The notes: a model not told the origin generated them from the sequence alone. DNA of 64,000 nt from Ectocarpus siliculosus (GCA_000310025.1 FN649738.1:1404742-1468741), one strand, 5' to 3'. Shown: positions 47,970 to 60,581, counted from the first letter of the stretch. Numbers and translations are program-made.

Positions 47970-49039
47970 TTGTCAGATGTCTTTGCCAGCAGACGGTGTT
48001 CCTCAACTTGACGAAGAAGTACCATGACTTTTCAAAGTGGAAAGCTACCGCTGCTGTACATTACCCTCGGGCCCCGGGCACTGATGCGCTGCAATTGTTC
48101 TTGACCACCCGTTGCGGTTAATCCAGATAATTCCGGGAACAGCGGTATCGCCGCGAGGCGGCCTGCCACGGGAGCGGCCGGTTCGGTAACGGGACAGGGC
48201 GCAGGAAATACACCGGTGTCGAAGGCCTCCAGTGGTGAGCGGAGCGGAACCTTCGCATGCCACGAGGCCCAAAATATCTGTCAGCATATCTACGTCATGT
48301 CGGTCGTGCGTCCTATGCAGTTCTAAGTTAGTTGTGTGGTGGAGATCCCGCACTCATCGATGCGGAACGGACATGCAGAAATCTGATGATGAAGAATCGG
48401 AGGGCACCCCCTCCCGTCGCTTGAATCACGAAATCATGTCGGGGGTAGGCTAGCTCTCTCTTTATTTACTTACTATATCGTAGTGGTGCGAACACGTCTG
48501 CTGGCGAGGCTTAGTAAATAACGGTTTGAAAAACGTCGTGCACATCGGCACGGGCTTGTTTCCAATTTACACCCACAAACTTCGCCACACATCACGGGTG
48601 TTGGCTGTATTATCCATGTCTAACCCGTCGAGGAGAGGGCGGCATTGAGGGTTACGTCTGCTTGTTGCAGTACGATGTGCTGTTCAGACCACAGCTTGGA
48701 TTACCACCACCGAGTTGGCCTGAGAGAGGTATGCCCCCCCCCCCCTCCGCGGACTTGAGTTGAGCGGATAGGCGAGGCGTGGCGCATACCGTCATTGATG
48801 CATGCAGTACATAGGGCTGTGATAGTGTTTTGCACAGGGATACATGATGGGACGATATTTAGTTGTCCTTGGGGTAAAAATTGCGTTTTCTCGCGTGCGT
48901 AAGGATATTACGGACACCACCGTATGTGCGTAGGCGTTTGCCAAAATCCATCGGTTAGGGTTAAACCAAGATATAACGAGTTCTTCAGTATGCCTAAATA
49001 TCGTGGGTCAGCAGGCCCGACAAATACACGAGTTCAACA
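47970..49039. other. transposon interior without a supported gene
   Basis: Short open frames only (for example 48,232-48,453). No domain, splice-consistent exon or repeat seen. Confidence 0.4.
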
Positions 49040-52000
49040 ATGGGTAGGGGTGGTGTGTACGACATACACGCAACGCGTGTCAAAATCAACAACACCACGC
49101 ATGCGCCTCTTGTACGGCTGACCCCATACTGCTGCACCATTGCAGCCAAGGGACGTCGCCGCAGCAGCAGCAGGAACGACGCCGACGTGCGAGGAGCTTC
49201 GTCGGGTGATGATGCGTCTGGCGGCCGGTCGACGCCCATAGGAAACAGGCGGAAGCGTACAACCGCTAACAAGACCCCGGCGTCATCGAATACCCGCAAG
49301 ACAAGGCTAGCGAAGGAGGCAGAGGAGCAGGAGAAGTTGAAGACGTCCGTCATGCAGTTCAAGGCGGTAAAGCAGGGAATTTCGGACTGCTTCACTGCCC
49401 CGGAGTTCCTGCAAAGCTTGGTAGGTGCGCTCGCTCCGCATGCGACGGACGGGGCGGCGAAGAGGGCGATCGCGAGCGCCCTCGCGAAGGAGTCGCCCGC
49501 TTTGGTCGGATAGCGCCAAGACTAAGGGTGCCGCTGCTGAGCAAGCTATTATCACCAACCTCCTTACTCCGAAGGTCACGGCAGCATGCAAGGTGATGAC
49601 TAAGAATGACCATGCGTTGGGACTTGAGTTTTTGGGTTGTCCCTAACTCTACGGCGATAAACTTGTTGGTCGCGTAGGTACGTCCTAGACGTCGACATCA
49701 GGACGACATGAAATGTGGTGGTGGTGTTTCTACTGCAACCTGGAAGTGGATGATATTTTGACGAAGTAGGTTGTACCGGGCTACGTCAATAACGAACGCT
49801 AATCTCTCACTGACGACACCTGTGCGTCGTCATATCTTTCGTTTTTTACCGGATGTGCAGTCGTTAGATACCTCTGTGGAAGCCGCTACCAAGGTACTCC
49901 AGGAGAAGCCCGACGTTGCCCCTGCGCGAGGCTCTAGAGGGGTGAGGGAAGAAGAAGTCCCTGGAGTCGTATGCGATTTTGTGAAGCTGTGTGTAGACTG
50001 CAAGGCGGTTAAGGAGGAACAACTGCCAGCCTCATGCTGACGCTGGCAATACCGTATTTCATCCAATGTACGAAAAAAAAAAGCTTTCCTGATGCGCTAA
50101 ATAGTCGACATTGCTCACGATGTCACTGTAGGACACTATAAGGAGGCGTCGTGTGTGCTGGCACGTTCGGGTTGTTGTGAGGGCAGAATAACCGAAGGCC
50201 AATGCAGTCTCTCGAAAAAATCCAACCCGTAGTCCAAACCGGAACCAACATTTTGAGCGGCCTCTTGTACAGCCGCCCCGTGCGCGCGAGAATCAACGGG
50301 TTCCGTTTTCCCGGTGCCCTCCGTCTGGCTACTGTGTCTCGGGTGCATTTATTTTGTTCTCTTGCGTATTTTTCGAACATCAATCTACACCAAAATGGGT
50401 TGGCACGTGCTCACCAAAAATTAACGGCCTTTGGGCCCCTTTAACGGGCTTTGGGTGATAGGTCGGGTGAAATGCGCTCGCCGGTGTTGAGGTCGTTATT
50501 GGGTGGGGGGTAGATACTTGGACCTTTCTTGCCACGCAAGCTTTGCTGACGTGACTCCGCGACCGTTCGTCGAATCGCACCTCGCAGCCTTCGGTATCCG
50601 AATTGAAGGCAGCTGCCAAGTCAGGTGCGAAGGAGGGAGCCAAGGACGGTTCAACATCCGCGAAGGATGACATAGCCAAGGTGCAGACTGACGTCTCCAA
50701 GGTTCACTCGGACATGAAAAAAATGGGTCAGGTGGTTGTGGCGGGCATGGGTGGAGTGTTGAAAGCTTCGCTCGATGAGTTTGCGAAGGCCCAGGAAGAG
50801 ATGTTGAAGAAGCACGCCGAGGCCCAGGATGCAAAACTCCGGGACTTGAAGACGCACGTGACGGAGGGTTTCAGAACAGCGTGTGACTTCATCGTCCAAC
50901 AGGTGGTCTCCCAGGTACAGAGGTGAGTGTTGACGTCCTGGGGGTCAATTGTTGAAGTTTTAGTCTCCAATTTTACACTGTTGAGAGATGAGCTGAGAGG
51001 AGAGCACACCTTCTGACGTAAATGCGTGAGTGGGCGTGGGTGTGTAGGTGAAGAGATGGATATTGAAGTGACGCGACGTGGTTGTGTTGCTGGACGGTAC
51101 ATTTCGATCAGACGAGGCAATTACTGTAGATGAAATTTGGCAAGAAACTGGAAGACAGCGTTGGAGATTAGCTCAGGAAACAGAGTTCGATCTGTCTTCC
51201 TTTTTTTTTCTCCATGTCTCGATCTTGATTAGTCCGCAACGTTCGGAAAAAAAACAAATCCGATCCGGATCTGTTCGCATCTCAGTATTTTCCTAAACTT
51301 GCAATGTCGCCGGATTCGTCAAGGAAAGGGGGTTCAGCTGATGGTTTTAGGGTTGGAGTCAAGCTCGAAAATACCAGAGAAAAAAAACCGTGACGATTGT
51401 GTCGACAAACCATTTTTAGTCTCCAACCCCGCCCAGAGAGTGCATGCAAATGGATGGCAAGCAACTGAGGCTGCAACCTTGTAGATCTTAGTCCATCTGT
51501 ACCCTCCTCCGGTATCCCCCGCAACGTGCTCAGCGGCATCAGGTCTGCCTTGGACGAAGACAGAGCGGGGGAGACCCGGAAGCGAGGCCCGCAGAGGAGC
51601 CATAGGATGGGAGAGACGCCGCCTTCCGCCAGCAGGACTCCATCCAGGCGCAGTCCGCGGAACCACGAAAGCTCTCACCGAATGTGCGTAATCCCCTCAC
51701 AGCAGTTAGTTGACTTTCGCCAACTCTGGATCCGTTCACCGAAAGCTAACGTTTGTGTCGCCTCAGGTTGTGTTTCCCATGTTCTCACGGAAGCACGTTC
51801 CTTCTATGTTTTGCGATCCGATTTGTTCGTCGTACTCCGCAGTTGCAGCGACAACCAAGAAACATCGGGGTCGCGGGCAGGATTGACATCCCGCGACAAT
51901 GATATCATGCAGGTTGCGGTGGCTGCAGCCGTCGCCCAATCCCGCATGTCGCAGGGCCAGGCTCCCGGTGCTCAACAGACCCCGAACAGCAACCCCTTTG

Positions 52001-52197
52001 CCAATGGCTTTGCTGGAGCTGCCGGGTTCATGCCCGCTAACGGCATGAGCCCGAGCGGGGTTGGCGGCGGCGCGAACTACGTGGCTTCCCAGGGCATGGG
52101 TGGATCCGTCGGAGTCTTTCCGCAGGGCTTCGCGGGGCATAGCAGCAACAACCCGTTCAATGGTAACGTGTTCGGTAGAGGTCCCTATGGTAATTGA
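49040..52197 (+). CDS. transposon gene: basic/coiled-coil protein with Gly/Asn-rich tail, ~500 aa
   Basis: Exons 49040-49592, 49861-49941, 50588-50922, 51492-51683 and 51849-52197 have good splice sites and matching phases, provided one frame change near 49,505 in exon 1 is accepted (KESPALVG then SAKTKGAAAEQAIITNLL). N-terminus is basic and Ser-rich (GNRRKRTTANK, a likely nuclear signal); exon 3 is helical (KVQTDVSKVHSDMKKMGQVV, EEMLKKHAEAQDAKLRDLK); exon 4 is basic; exon 5 ends in low-complexity Gly/Asn/Met sequence (NPFANGFAGAAGFMPANGM). No enzyme motif. It sits in the same direction as the nuclease gene. Family not recognised. Confidence 0.5.
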
Positions 52198-53129
52198 CCT
52201 TGGAGTGGTGTTGACAATCTGCCGCGAAGAACTTCGTCTTTGCGGGTCATAGGTCAGAAGCGTGGCGGGACCCCTTGTGGTGTTCGGTAACAACGCGTGG
52301 ACAGCAAAAGTAGCAAGTAGGTTCGCTCTGGTGGCGGTGTTGGTCGTTGGCGGTTTGAAGGATTACGTCAATGGCGACCACCGGTATAGCACGGCCGTCG
52401 AGGAAGCTGGTTACGCGGGAACGGGAAATCTGTGTTCGTGCAGTATCGATGGAATCTCGTGGTTGACTCGTAGCAATCTTTCCGTGGAGTCGAGACACCC
52501 TATGAAGTACAGCAGCGACAATCTGAATTTTACACACTACTACGTTGCCATAGGTTCTTGTTCGTTCTGAGGAAAGCTACACAGCAGTAGCCGTGCTTTT
52601 ATCGCAAGCACTAAATGAAGTCACACCTCGGTGAGTGACATGCCAGAAATACAGAGCAAAACACCGGCCACATGCGACGGTGATCTCTGCGCATCTTCAT
52701 GCGCTCCATGAAAGTTGAAGGGTGGAGGACGATTCAGGGTGGAGGACGATTCCCTCTTTTCACACCAAACCGAAATAACAAAAAAACTGCCGTTGCAGAC
52801 ATTGCCTAAAACAGCAGTTGTCTACAACAGCAGCATCTTAGAGGAGGGCGGGGCGAAACACGTGTCAACACAGAGGTGGTTGCGCCGGAGTCGTATCAGC
52901 AGAGGCTGTATGTGGACCGGTTATACAAAGCAGCGGCAAGACCCACCTGCACACCTGCACCTGGAGAGAAACCGAGAGAGCGACGAGCGGAACGCAGGGT
53001 CGAGTGGCCCGATGGTCCATTGGTCCATTTTTCGGCCTGTTCGTTCGCACTACGGTCTGTTCAAAATCCAAAATTCAAAATAAGCGACCTCACCTTCTCT
53101 GGGAGGACACGCGGGCACTCTGCTCTGCG
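52198..53129. other. spacer upstream of the nuclease gene
   Basis: A 102-codon plus-strand frame (52,262-52,570) has no recognisable domain and I do not call it. A tandem ggtggaggacgattc repeat lies at about 52,721-52,750. The promoter of the next gene presumably lies here. Confidence 0.4.
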
Positions 53130-56100
53130 ATGGGCATCTTGTCGCTGTCAAAATATGCGAAGAGTGTGGGGTCGCTGAGCGTAAACCTGCAGCACGCGGA
53201 ACACGATGACCGTATCGTAGTGGACGGCGGCTTTCTCCTTCACCGCTGCTGTACAAGGAGGACAGCGGCACGCGATTTATTGCTGCACGACGACGTCGCC
53301 GCGCTTGTCAAAGAGTGTGCTGCCGAGGTCTCGCGGTTCGAGTCGCGTGGTTTCAAGGTCACCGTAGTCCTCGATGGAAGCACTCCGCCGGCGAAGAAGA
53401 GCACTTCCGAAGCTCGCAGAACCAAGCGGGAGGCTGCAGCCAGTGAGGCCCGCGAGCTCCAAAGAACTGGGGGCCGACTTACGGAGATCAACAAGAAGGC
53501 CAGCAGTGCGTGCGTGTTCGACTCCCGCGTTGTCGCAAGGGTTGCAACGCTCTTGCGACCCCAGATAGCAGGAGAGGTTTACATCGCTCCAAGGGAGGCC
53601 GACCCACAGATCGTGATTTTCCAGGACATCTACCTAGAGACGGGGTGTCCTGTGTATGTTTTCGCGAACGATTCGGACTTGATCGTCCTCGGTGTTCGAT
53701 CGTTGCTGTGGGACGTCACAGGGACTGATGCGGGAAATCTCACGGGGGTGTGCATCAGGTCGAGGTTGATATTCCAACCTCCGGAGTGGGCTTTCGCGAT
53801 GGACGCCGAAGGCTACGATTTTCTCCGGCAACTGCACGGGCTTCCCCGCAGGCACACGCCTAACTTACGCACTTCTCGTCTTACCGAAGCCGCCGCCCGC
53901 CGTAGGCTGAGTTTGTTCGCCACTCTCGCCGGAAACGACTTCGCCGATTTCAAGAACATCGGCCCTGTCAGGGCGGCCAAAGTAGCCTTCGAATTGATCG
54001 AACCAGATCCTCGGGGAACAGCCGCCGTTGTGCCTTTGAGGCGCTTGTGGGCAACTTGGCAAGGATCGTCGTGCAGGACTCCAAGGAGGAGGAAACACCA
54101 GCGGCCCTGGAGGAGGCGGAGGAAAAGCTCAGGAGGTCTCATAACATGTTCCACAATGCGGTGGTGTGGGACCCGTTGAAGAACACCCTCCGACATTTCT
54201 CCTGTGCTGCGTCTTCGCTGGCCATCACCAAAGACACAGGTCAGAGTCGTGGGGATCGTGTACGTGTTACCTGCTCCTCTAACTCCAAATATCCCCCACC
54301 TACGTGTAGTATCTCGGGGGTAACATGAATTCCTAGGAGTGGCATGTTGTTCGGTGTCTGTGCCTTCTCGTTCCGCATTAATGGCTAAACGTATCGTCGA
54401 CGTCGTGTCTATGTGCGTGCATGTGTAGTCTCCAGACAGAGTATTTTGGTCTTTGGTGCACATGCGGTGCAGCCTCTCCGTAAGATTATTGTTCGAATCT
54501 GGACTTTGCCCATGTCGTGGCACCGGAACGAACGCAACATTTTTTGGCCGACTCTCAAGCGCGCCCGGAATTGCCGTGGGGCACTCTACGCAATAACAAC
54601 ATACATAGTATTGAAGACGAGCTAGCTTCCGGTGTCTGTGTGTGGAACATGAAACAATACTGCTGTACCACGGTTGCTCCTGCTGTATTACCACAGGTAC
54701 CCTGGAGTTTTCCTCTGTCGCCTCTGGCATAGCATCGGGGGAAGTTTCTCCTACCACGGGCCAGGTGTGGGCCCCGCCATTACTGGAGACCCGGATAGCA
54801 CAAGAGTTTCGCCGTGCTACACGACGGGCCGGGAGCCAGACGCCGCCGCCGCCGCCGCCGGGACCGACGCCGACCCGGGACCAGAGTACGGGCCGGAACA
54901 AGCGCTCTCGCAAGGCGGTGACTCACGACACCAACAACTACCATAAACACGGGTTTAGTCGTCTCCCCGGTGCCGAAGAAGACTTCAACAAGTGGACAGT
55001 CGCACAGCTACGCGAATTCCTCAGCGTGAGTCCAGCAGTTGCTTTCATGGTTACGTTTGGTATGCACACGGGATATTTATTTCAAGGGTTGAACAATGGC
55101 GTCGCAAACTGCCGCGCGGGAATTTTAAAGTAGTTTATCGCTTGGATTATGCTTAAATATGTTGAGTTTTCGAAGGACACGCATTAATCACAGGAACGAG
55201 TGTACGACGTCCCGTTCGTGTCGCGGCACCCCCACTGTTAACCGTTTGTCATGCGTACACGCACAGCGTGTTGCGAAGAAAAAATCCCCTCACGTGGTCC
55301 CTGTCCTATACTCGTGGCAGGTTTTTAGGTGCCTCGACCACGCCGGCCACAGCGCGTACCTCAAGGGCCCCCTCGCCGAGCTGGCGGGGCAGGTAGTGGC
55401 GATGATCAAGAAGTGCGGGTTGCTCAACAGCAACCAAGCGTTCCGCCATCCTGTCCCGGATCTCAGCTCTTTCCAAGACAAGGAGCGCATGGCCATGCCC
55501 GAACTACCCGGCCCCCGTTCGCGGATAAGCGGCTTTGAACATCTACAGCGGCACCTCCCCGAAATGTCCAAGTCGGTGATTCTGCAGTTCCTCCGACAAG
55601 TCAACCCCATCTCTGGCGAGGGTTCGCGGGTTTGGTACAGGGGGATGCAGAAGGTTACGGATATGGGGAACCTGAACAGGTTGTGGGGCGTCCCGGCCAA
55701 GAACGGGTTGATGTATCTGGGAATGAGGTAAGTAGCCACTGGATGAAGCGACCGGAAGTTACCACGCGAGAGGTACTTATTATTGTTGTTGCTGTCACGT
55801 GCTGGTGGCGTCGTATCCTTTCGGCAGGCCTGTAAGCGCTTCTCCCACACCGAACGCAGTCTTACCACTACCAACTACATTCGACACGCATTTCGCGCCA
55901 TAGTCTTCAAGATCACACCACAACCGCCCCCACCCCCACCCCCTCCTGCATCCCTCATGCTCTGGTAGCTTCGTTGGTGCTCTTTTGGCGCAACCCACTA
56001 GTTCACTTCTACGGTAAGAAGCCCGCATTGTTATGCCATGCTCTTGACAAATGTATACCCACCAGTCCTCTTTAACGGTAAGAAACCCGCTTCTTTTTTT

Positions 56101-56852
56101 TTCATGCTTGTGACGCAAATACGACCTTGCCTCGACGATTGTACCTCACGCCATCTTCCCTACGTCCACGCTCGCTTCTGGTCAGCGCCGGTGCCTCCTT
56201 CTCGGATACGCAAACGTACGAGGTCCGCATACAACTGCGGGTGGAGGCGTTGGACGAGAGCGCTCACCCCTCAGCAGCGGAGGAGGAGGGGCACGGGGTA
56301 TAATCTGGGCAATGGCCGAGACAGCCCCTCGTCGCCCTTGGTGTGGTCGCCGCTCTGTGCGAGTGTCCTGCCGGCATAAGCGGGGGATGCTCCCACACTG
56401 CAATAGTCCCCTTCTTGACTCGTCTGCTGCAGATGACCGAGGACGAACTAGCCACGTTCAACCCATCTACATGTACCGGTCGAGCTTGCAGTTGGATCAT
56501 GCAGAACTGTAAGGGGGGCAGGTTGGGAGAGCAGTGTTCGTTGTATGGAGAACCTCTATCGCACGGCACGAATGTGGTCAGGAAAATGCGGGATCCTCGG
56601 CGAGGCTTTGACGACGACGTTCCGGCGAAAGTACAGGGAGTAACCGCGATCGATCGAATGCAAGACTTCAACCCGCACCCTTCTGGAGGAAAGTGGGATG
56701 AACTGAAGCTCCACTTCGATGCTGGCAAGGATTTCAGTAGGTTCAAAATGGACAAGCTGCTGGCGTTCGTGGATTGTGCCAGGGGCCCGGATAACAGAGC
56801 AGTCGCCATGGATTACCTTCCGCCGCTCGTGCGTGAAGATTGCGACCTGTAG
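53130..56852 (+). CDS. transposon gene: FEN1/XPG-like nuclease - SAP-like - SWIM zinc finger fusion, ~837 aa
   Basis: Exons 53130-54239, 54697-55025, 55321-55727 and 56186-56852; junction phases are 1, 0, 2 and each matches. The ATG at 53130 gives the MGI start typical of FEN1. Acidic residues fit the FEN1 metal ligands: D32 (VVDGG), D82 (VVLDGS), E156 and D158 (PREADPQ), D181 and D183 (ANDSDLI), D270 (LAGNDF), then a helix-hairpin IGPVRAAK. Exon 2 continues after a GEVSPTTGQ stretch into poly-Pro, a basic RNKRSRKA and DFNKWTVAQLREFLS, a SAP-like start. Exon 4 has CECPAGISGGCSH, a SWIM zinc finger (CxC...CxH), followed by STCTGRACSW as in SWIM-YqaJ proteins; no YqaJ follows. One base appears missing near 54,030 and a TAA lies at 56301-56303, so this copy is probably inactive. 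Likely role: processing transposon DNA flaps; this is inference. Confidence 0.75.
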
Positions 56853-57181
56853 CTTTGTGGTTCCTTTTCCGTTCAGAGTGTTTTCCGTGCAGAGTGTTTT
56901 GTTAGCGGCACTCCAATGTGGCCTCTCTTTGGTGACTTCTACGTAAACGTGTCTACAGGCTCGACCCTCAGAGGTTAGTGCAACATTATTTTGTGGTAGG
57001 TTCGTTTTATTGGGTGTCATGGGGGGGGGTCTACGCACGGGTGCCACGTGGGACGTCTACGCACGGTAGGGTTGAAAGTACCTTTTCGCTTTGGGCGCGG
57101 CGTCATCCGTCCGTCGCGACCATACACCCCATTAATTTGTTGCAAGATGAAGCGGGGGACAAAGAGCTACCAGCTCTTGCT

Positions 57182-57247
57182 AAATACATGGGTTTTCTTT
57201 GGCGAGTGCATGCTAAATACATGGGTTTTCTTTGGCGAGTGCATGCT
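57182..57247. repeat. 33-bp tandem duplication
   Basis: Two identical units beginning aaatacatgggttttc (57182-57214 and 57215-57247), in a frame otherwise open from about 56,978 to 57,391. The frame (KYMGFLWRVHA twice) has no recognised domain. Confidence 0.9.
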
Positions 57248-57987
57248 TTGCCTGCCGCCTTCGCTACAATAGACTATTTTTTTAGCTCGCTGCACGAGCT
57301 GCGTGTATTCGCCCCTGAACACGGCCCTCGTGCCCATTTTACCGTTCATCATGTGTCGGCAGAAGATTCGTGCGATATGATGGAGGGTTAATAGTGATAT
57401 TTTCCTGTTTTTCCCAGACACACTTGCCTTCCGTCTACGGAATCCCAACTAAAAACAGAGAATTAGAAACAGCTAGAGTAGGTATCATGCCAAACCCGAA
57501 GCAGTCACTGCTGCCGACCTGCCCTGAACTCAAATCTGGTAGGATGGGATTTAAGGCCATTGTTTCAGAACGTGATTACACAGCGAGGTTGTTGCACTGG
57601 TTCCATTAGCTCGGATGCTCTCTTGCAAAATATACACCGTTTAGGAGGTGCTCCCCGCAAGCGAACACTGACAACCCCGCACTAAGCCTGGGGTACCCCT
57701 ATATCTAGCAAGTACACCACCGTGTATGCTCACTCGCCCAGCACATCCACCCGCCGAATATCTCCGTCTACTCTTGGACGTACTTCTACTACATGTACTA
57801 CATAGAATTTTCCTCAAACCGCAAATGGCACAACACCAACAGAACACCACACAACATGCGCTTCAACAGGAACTCTACCATAACACCACACAACACGCGC
57901 AACAAGGATGGGAGAGCCAACGCCACGGGGCAGCACATCCGCGCGCATACAGCGACACACGCACACACACCGTACACCCCGGTATCC
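57248..57987. other. convergent intergenic region of the transposon
   Basis: Lies between the 3' ends of the plus-strand genes and the minus-strand transposase. Contains a CA-rich stretch (acacaacatgcg words, about 57,830-57,970). No gene supported. Confidence 0.4.
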
Positions 57988-59052
57988 CTAGCTCCGAAAC
58001 GGCTGTTGCATCAAGTTTACCAAAGCAGCCACTACATGAAAGCACATCTCCAGGTGATCGAGTTGCTTGTGATGGGACTTCGAGTCAACGATACGAGTCA
58101 ACGATACTCCACTTCTTCATTGCTCCAATTGCTCGTTCTACGTGAATGCGCAAGTTGGCTACCTCCCAATTTTGCTGCATGTCGGCTTTGGTGAACTGAG
58201 TCTCGCCGTTAACCTTGAAGGGTGGCGCGCAATAGTGAATACCTTCCCTTATCAGCAAAGGCGAGATGGAGTTGAAACCCTTGTCGGCCATCACTTTGAA
58301 ACCCATGTTAGATATACCGTTTTCCCTCATAGCGTCGACGAGACCAGACTTGCGGACAACCTCAACGTCACTCATCCTCCCTGGGTACGCGGGTCCGATG
58401 TAGCAAATGGCACCCCCGGGGGTTATCGCTACAAGAATTTTAGCCGTGTGCCTGCCCTTGTACGTGGAAAACGACAAAAAATTCATGTTTGTTTGCCACG
58501 ACTTGGGGATCTCTATCTCCGTGGCATCCAACACCAACGCGCAATTCTCATAACCTAAGTCGTCGAAGTTCTTGGGGAGGAGGTCGACGACCTCTTTTGC
58601 CGAAGGCAACCGTATGACAGGACGGAGGCTGCGATATAGGAAATTCAGCCACGTCGTGAAAGCCCTCCCCCCGGTACTCTCGTGCACACCGAATAGAGTC
58701 GACGCCACAACCAGCGGCATCGCCGTGCGCAACACCATCAACGTAAAAAATAGTCCGTTTACACCACGAAAAGTCTTGACTCGCTGGCTGTTTCCACCCG
58801 CTGAAACGCCTGCCCGTTCTCGCTGATCGAAAAACACCATGTTCTCCGCAGCGCCGTCGGCGTTCGCGAACTCGTACAGCTTCTGCAGGGTAGGTGCGGG
58901 GAGATGGGAGAAAGGGAGAAAATAGCCACGGGTTATGCCGGTGAAGATTTTGTGGGCGGCTACGCGGTCACAGCGGCGGAGCAATGCCGCTATTCGGCCG
59001 AAAGCGAAATGTTTGAGCAGAGGCGTCCACGGCTTGAGCGGAGGCGATAAAA
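57988..59052 (-). CDS. transposase catalytic exon (DDE, DDE_Tnp_4 type)
   Basis: Large 3' exon after an acceptor at 59053-59054. It has a complete DDE triad: Asp in LDATEIEIP (58526-58528), Asp in MADKGFN (58283-58285) and Glu in IHVERAIGAMKKW (58136-58138). Flanking text (YKGRHTAKILVAITPGGAI, PGRMSDVEVVRKSG) is typical of the Harbinger/ISL2EU transposases, which cut and paste the element. A 13-bp tandem duplication (58081-58106) shifts the frame so that translation now stops after VDSYR; beyond it the other frame reads LEMCFHVVAALVNL and ends at 57988, as expected for this family. The last ~30 residues are thus lost in this copy. Start is in an upstream exon. Confidence 0.85.
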
Positions 59053-59861
59053 CTAAAAGCAATGGCCGGCGGGAATGCAATCATACGTTGGTCATAATTT
59101 AGCGGTAGCCGGTCCTATTTTTCTTTAAGCGCTAACACGACTTTTCGCGGCAAAAACAATAACGGCGGTACACCCGGTGAGCGCCGGTGTTTGTGTAGGA
59201 AAATTGGCGCCAGGTTACTTACCGACACCACTTGAAAAACTGAACAAAACAATGCTTCGATTCGATCTGATAATCACCACTTGCCCTAGCCAGAAAACAC
59301 ACGAGGTTAACCGAAAATGCATGCCATTCTCGTTGGCGACAACCATCAACTTGGACTCGTGTTGCATTTCTTACTACTGCTGTCGTAGCCGATAGACGGG
59401 ATGATGACAACCACCTACCAGCCTATTGCTGTAGACCTGGACAGCAGTAAAACCAGGACAGCACTCCTCTTGTCTCGGGCAAAGCATTACACAAACACGG
59501 GCGCCCACCACTACCGTATCTTCAGCACTGCTGTAGGACGCGCAGCAGGTAATCCATTCCCGATCATACTGGTAGCCTAGTGGGGTTGTTTGCTGTAATA
59601 TGTACAACATAAACTACATGCCAGCTGTGTACTGCTGTAGTTTCGAGCGACATATCTTGAACGCACGAGCTCAGCTGCCACAACAGCAGTTAGTTGTAGA
59701 CAACGTACGAACTAAATACCAGTTTTTAGACTATGCAATGACGTGAAAAATGGGGCATGCGTTGTATCGGGGCTGCAGGTGAGGCGGGGGTGTCAATAAG
59801 AAATACCACAGACAATTTCCCGCAAACTGTACAAAACTAGCGTACAGCAGTCCTTACTTAC

Positions 59862-60450
59862 CAGGAGAGCCTCGGGGTGGGCACCCCCGCCAGGCAACGA
59901 ACTTCTGCTGGCGTCTTTCCACGGAGGATGTTGTGGTCGATCCCAACGTCCGCCGGCTGTGATGACCTGCCGTGTGCTTCATGTTTATCCACCGCCTCCT
60001 TCAGCTCCGACTCTAGCAGGGAGATCCTTAGCCCCAAATCTCTACTTTTCTCCTTGGGTCGTGCTTCCTTCTGAGCCCCAGCTAGCAGCGCTCTCCGATG
60101 TCGGTCGTTCAAAGCTTCGAGCTTGAGACTCCTTGCCAGGGCACCACGAGAAGCTTTGAGCATCTCCTCGCTCGTTTGGCTTGGCAGTGCTCCCTCCTTC
60201 ACGCTAACCCCTACCTCTTCGCCGGTTAGGGATTTGCTCTTCACATCGGCTGCTAGGCTACCAGGAGGGAAGTGAGCGGCCGAAATCCTAGGGTCGCTCT
60301 TGGGGACTGGAAGGTCGTCTCGACCAAAAAGCGCGTTGCACCAGCTCTTGAACTTGCCAGCGTCTTTGGGCATCCGTATCGTCGCGTCTCCACCATCCTC
60401 CTCACAAAATTTTGTTTGGCAGATGCATCTATGTTTCCCCGTTGTAAGCG
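59862..60450 (-). CDS. transposase N-terminal exon with THAP zinc finger
   Basis: Exon between a CTCAG acceptor (60451-60452) and a GTAAGT donor (59856-59861). It begins with a THAP-like domain: CICQTKFC, then MPKDAGKFKSWCNALFG, then ISAAHFPP. THAP domains bind DNA through C2CH zinc; here the third ligand position is Ser (ISAAHF instead of ICSxHF), so zinc binding may be impaired or use the neighbouring Cys. A coiled-coil-like stretch (LRISLLESELKEAVDKHEAH) follows. It joins the catalytic exon through at least one more exon; a candidate with a GTAAGT donor lies at about 59,223-59,390. In this group THAP and DDE are one protein that binds the inverted repeats. Domain call is good, exon linkage inferred. 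Confidence 0.7.
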
Positions 60451-60581
60451 CTGAGGATCCTTACGGCTGCTGGGCGGAGTGTGTGTTGTGTGCTCACGTG
60501 TCACCAGGCGACAACCGACAAGAGAGAGCGGGCCTGCAGGTTGCTGGTACACCGCTTGTATCGCTCTGAAAATTATAAGCG

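Noticed and set aside
56290-56330. A tiny intron removing the TAA in the SWIM exon
   Set aside because: The only GT..AG pair available would leave an intron of about 27 bp, too short to be credible.
56978-57391. YqaJ-type nuclease after the SWIM domain
   Set aside because: The open frame here has no YqaJ motif and contains a 33-bp tandem duplication; it was not joined to the nuclease gene.
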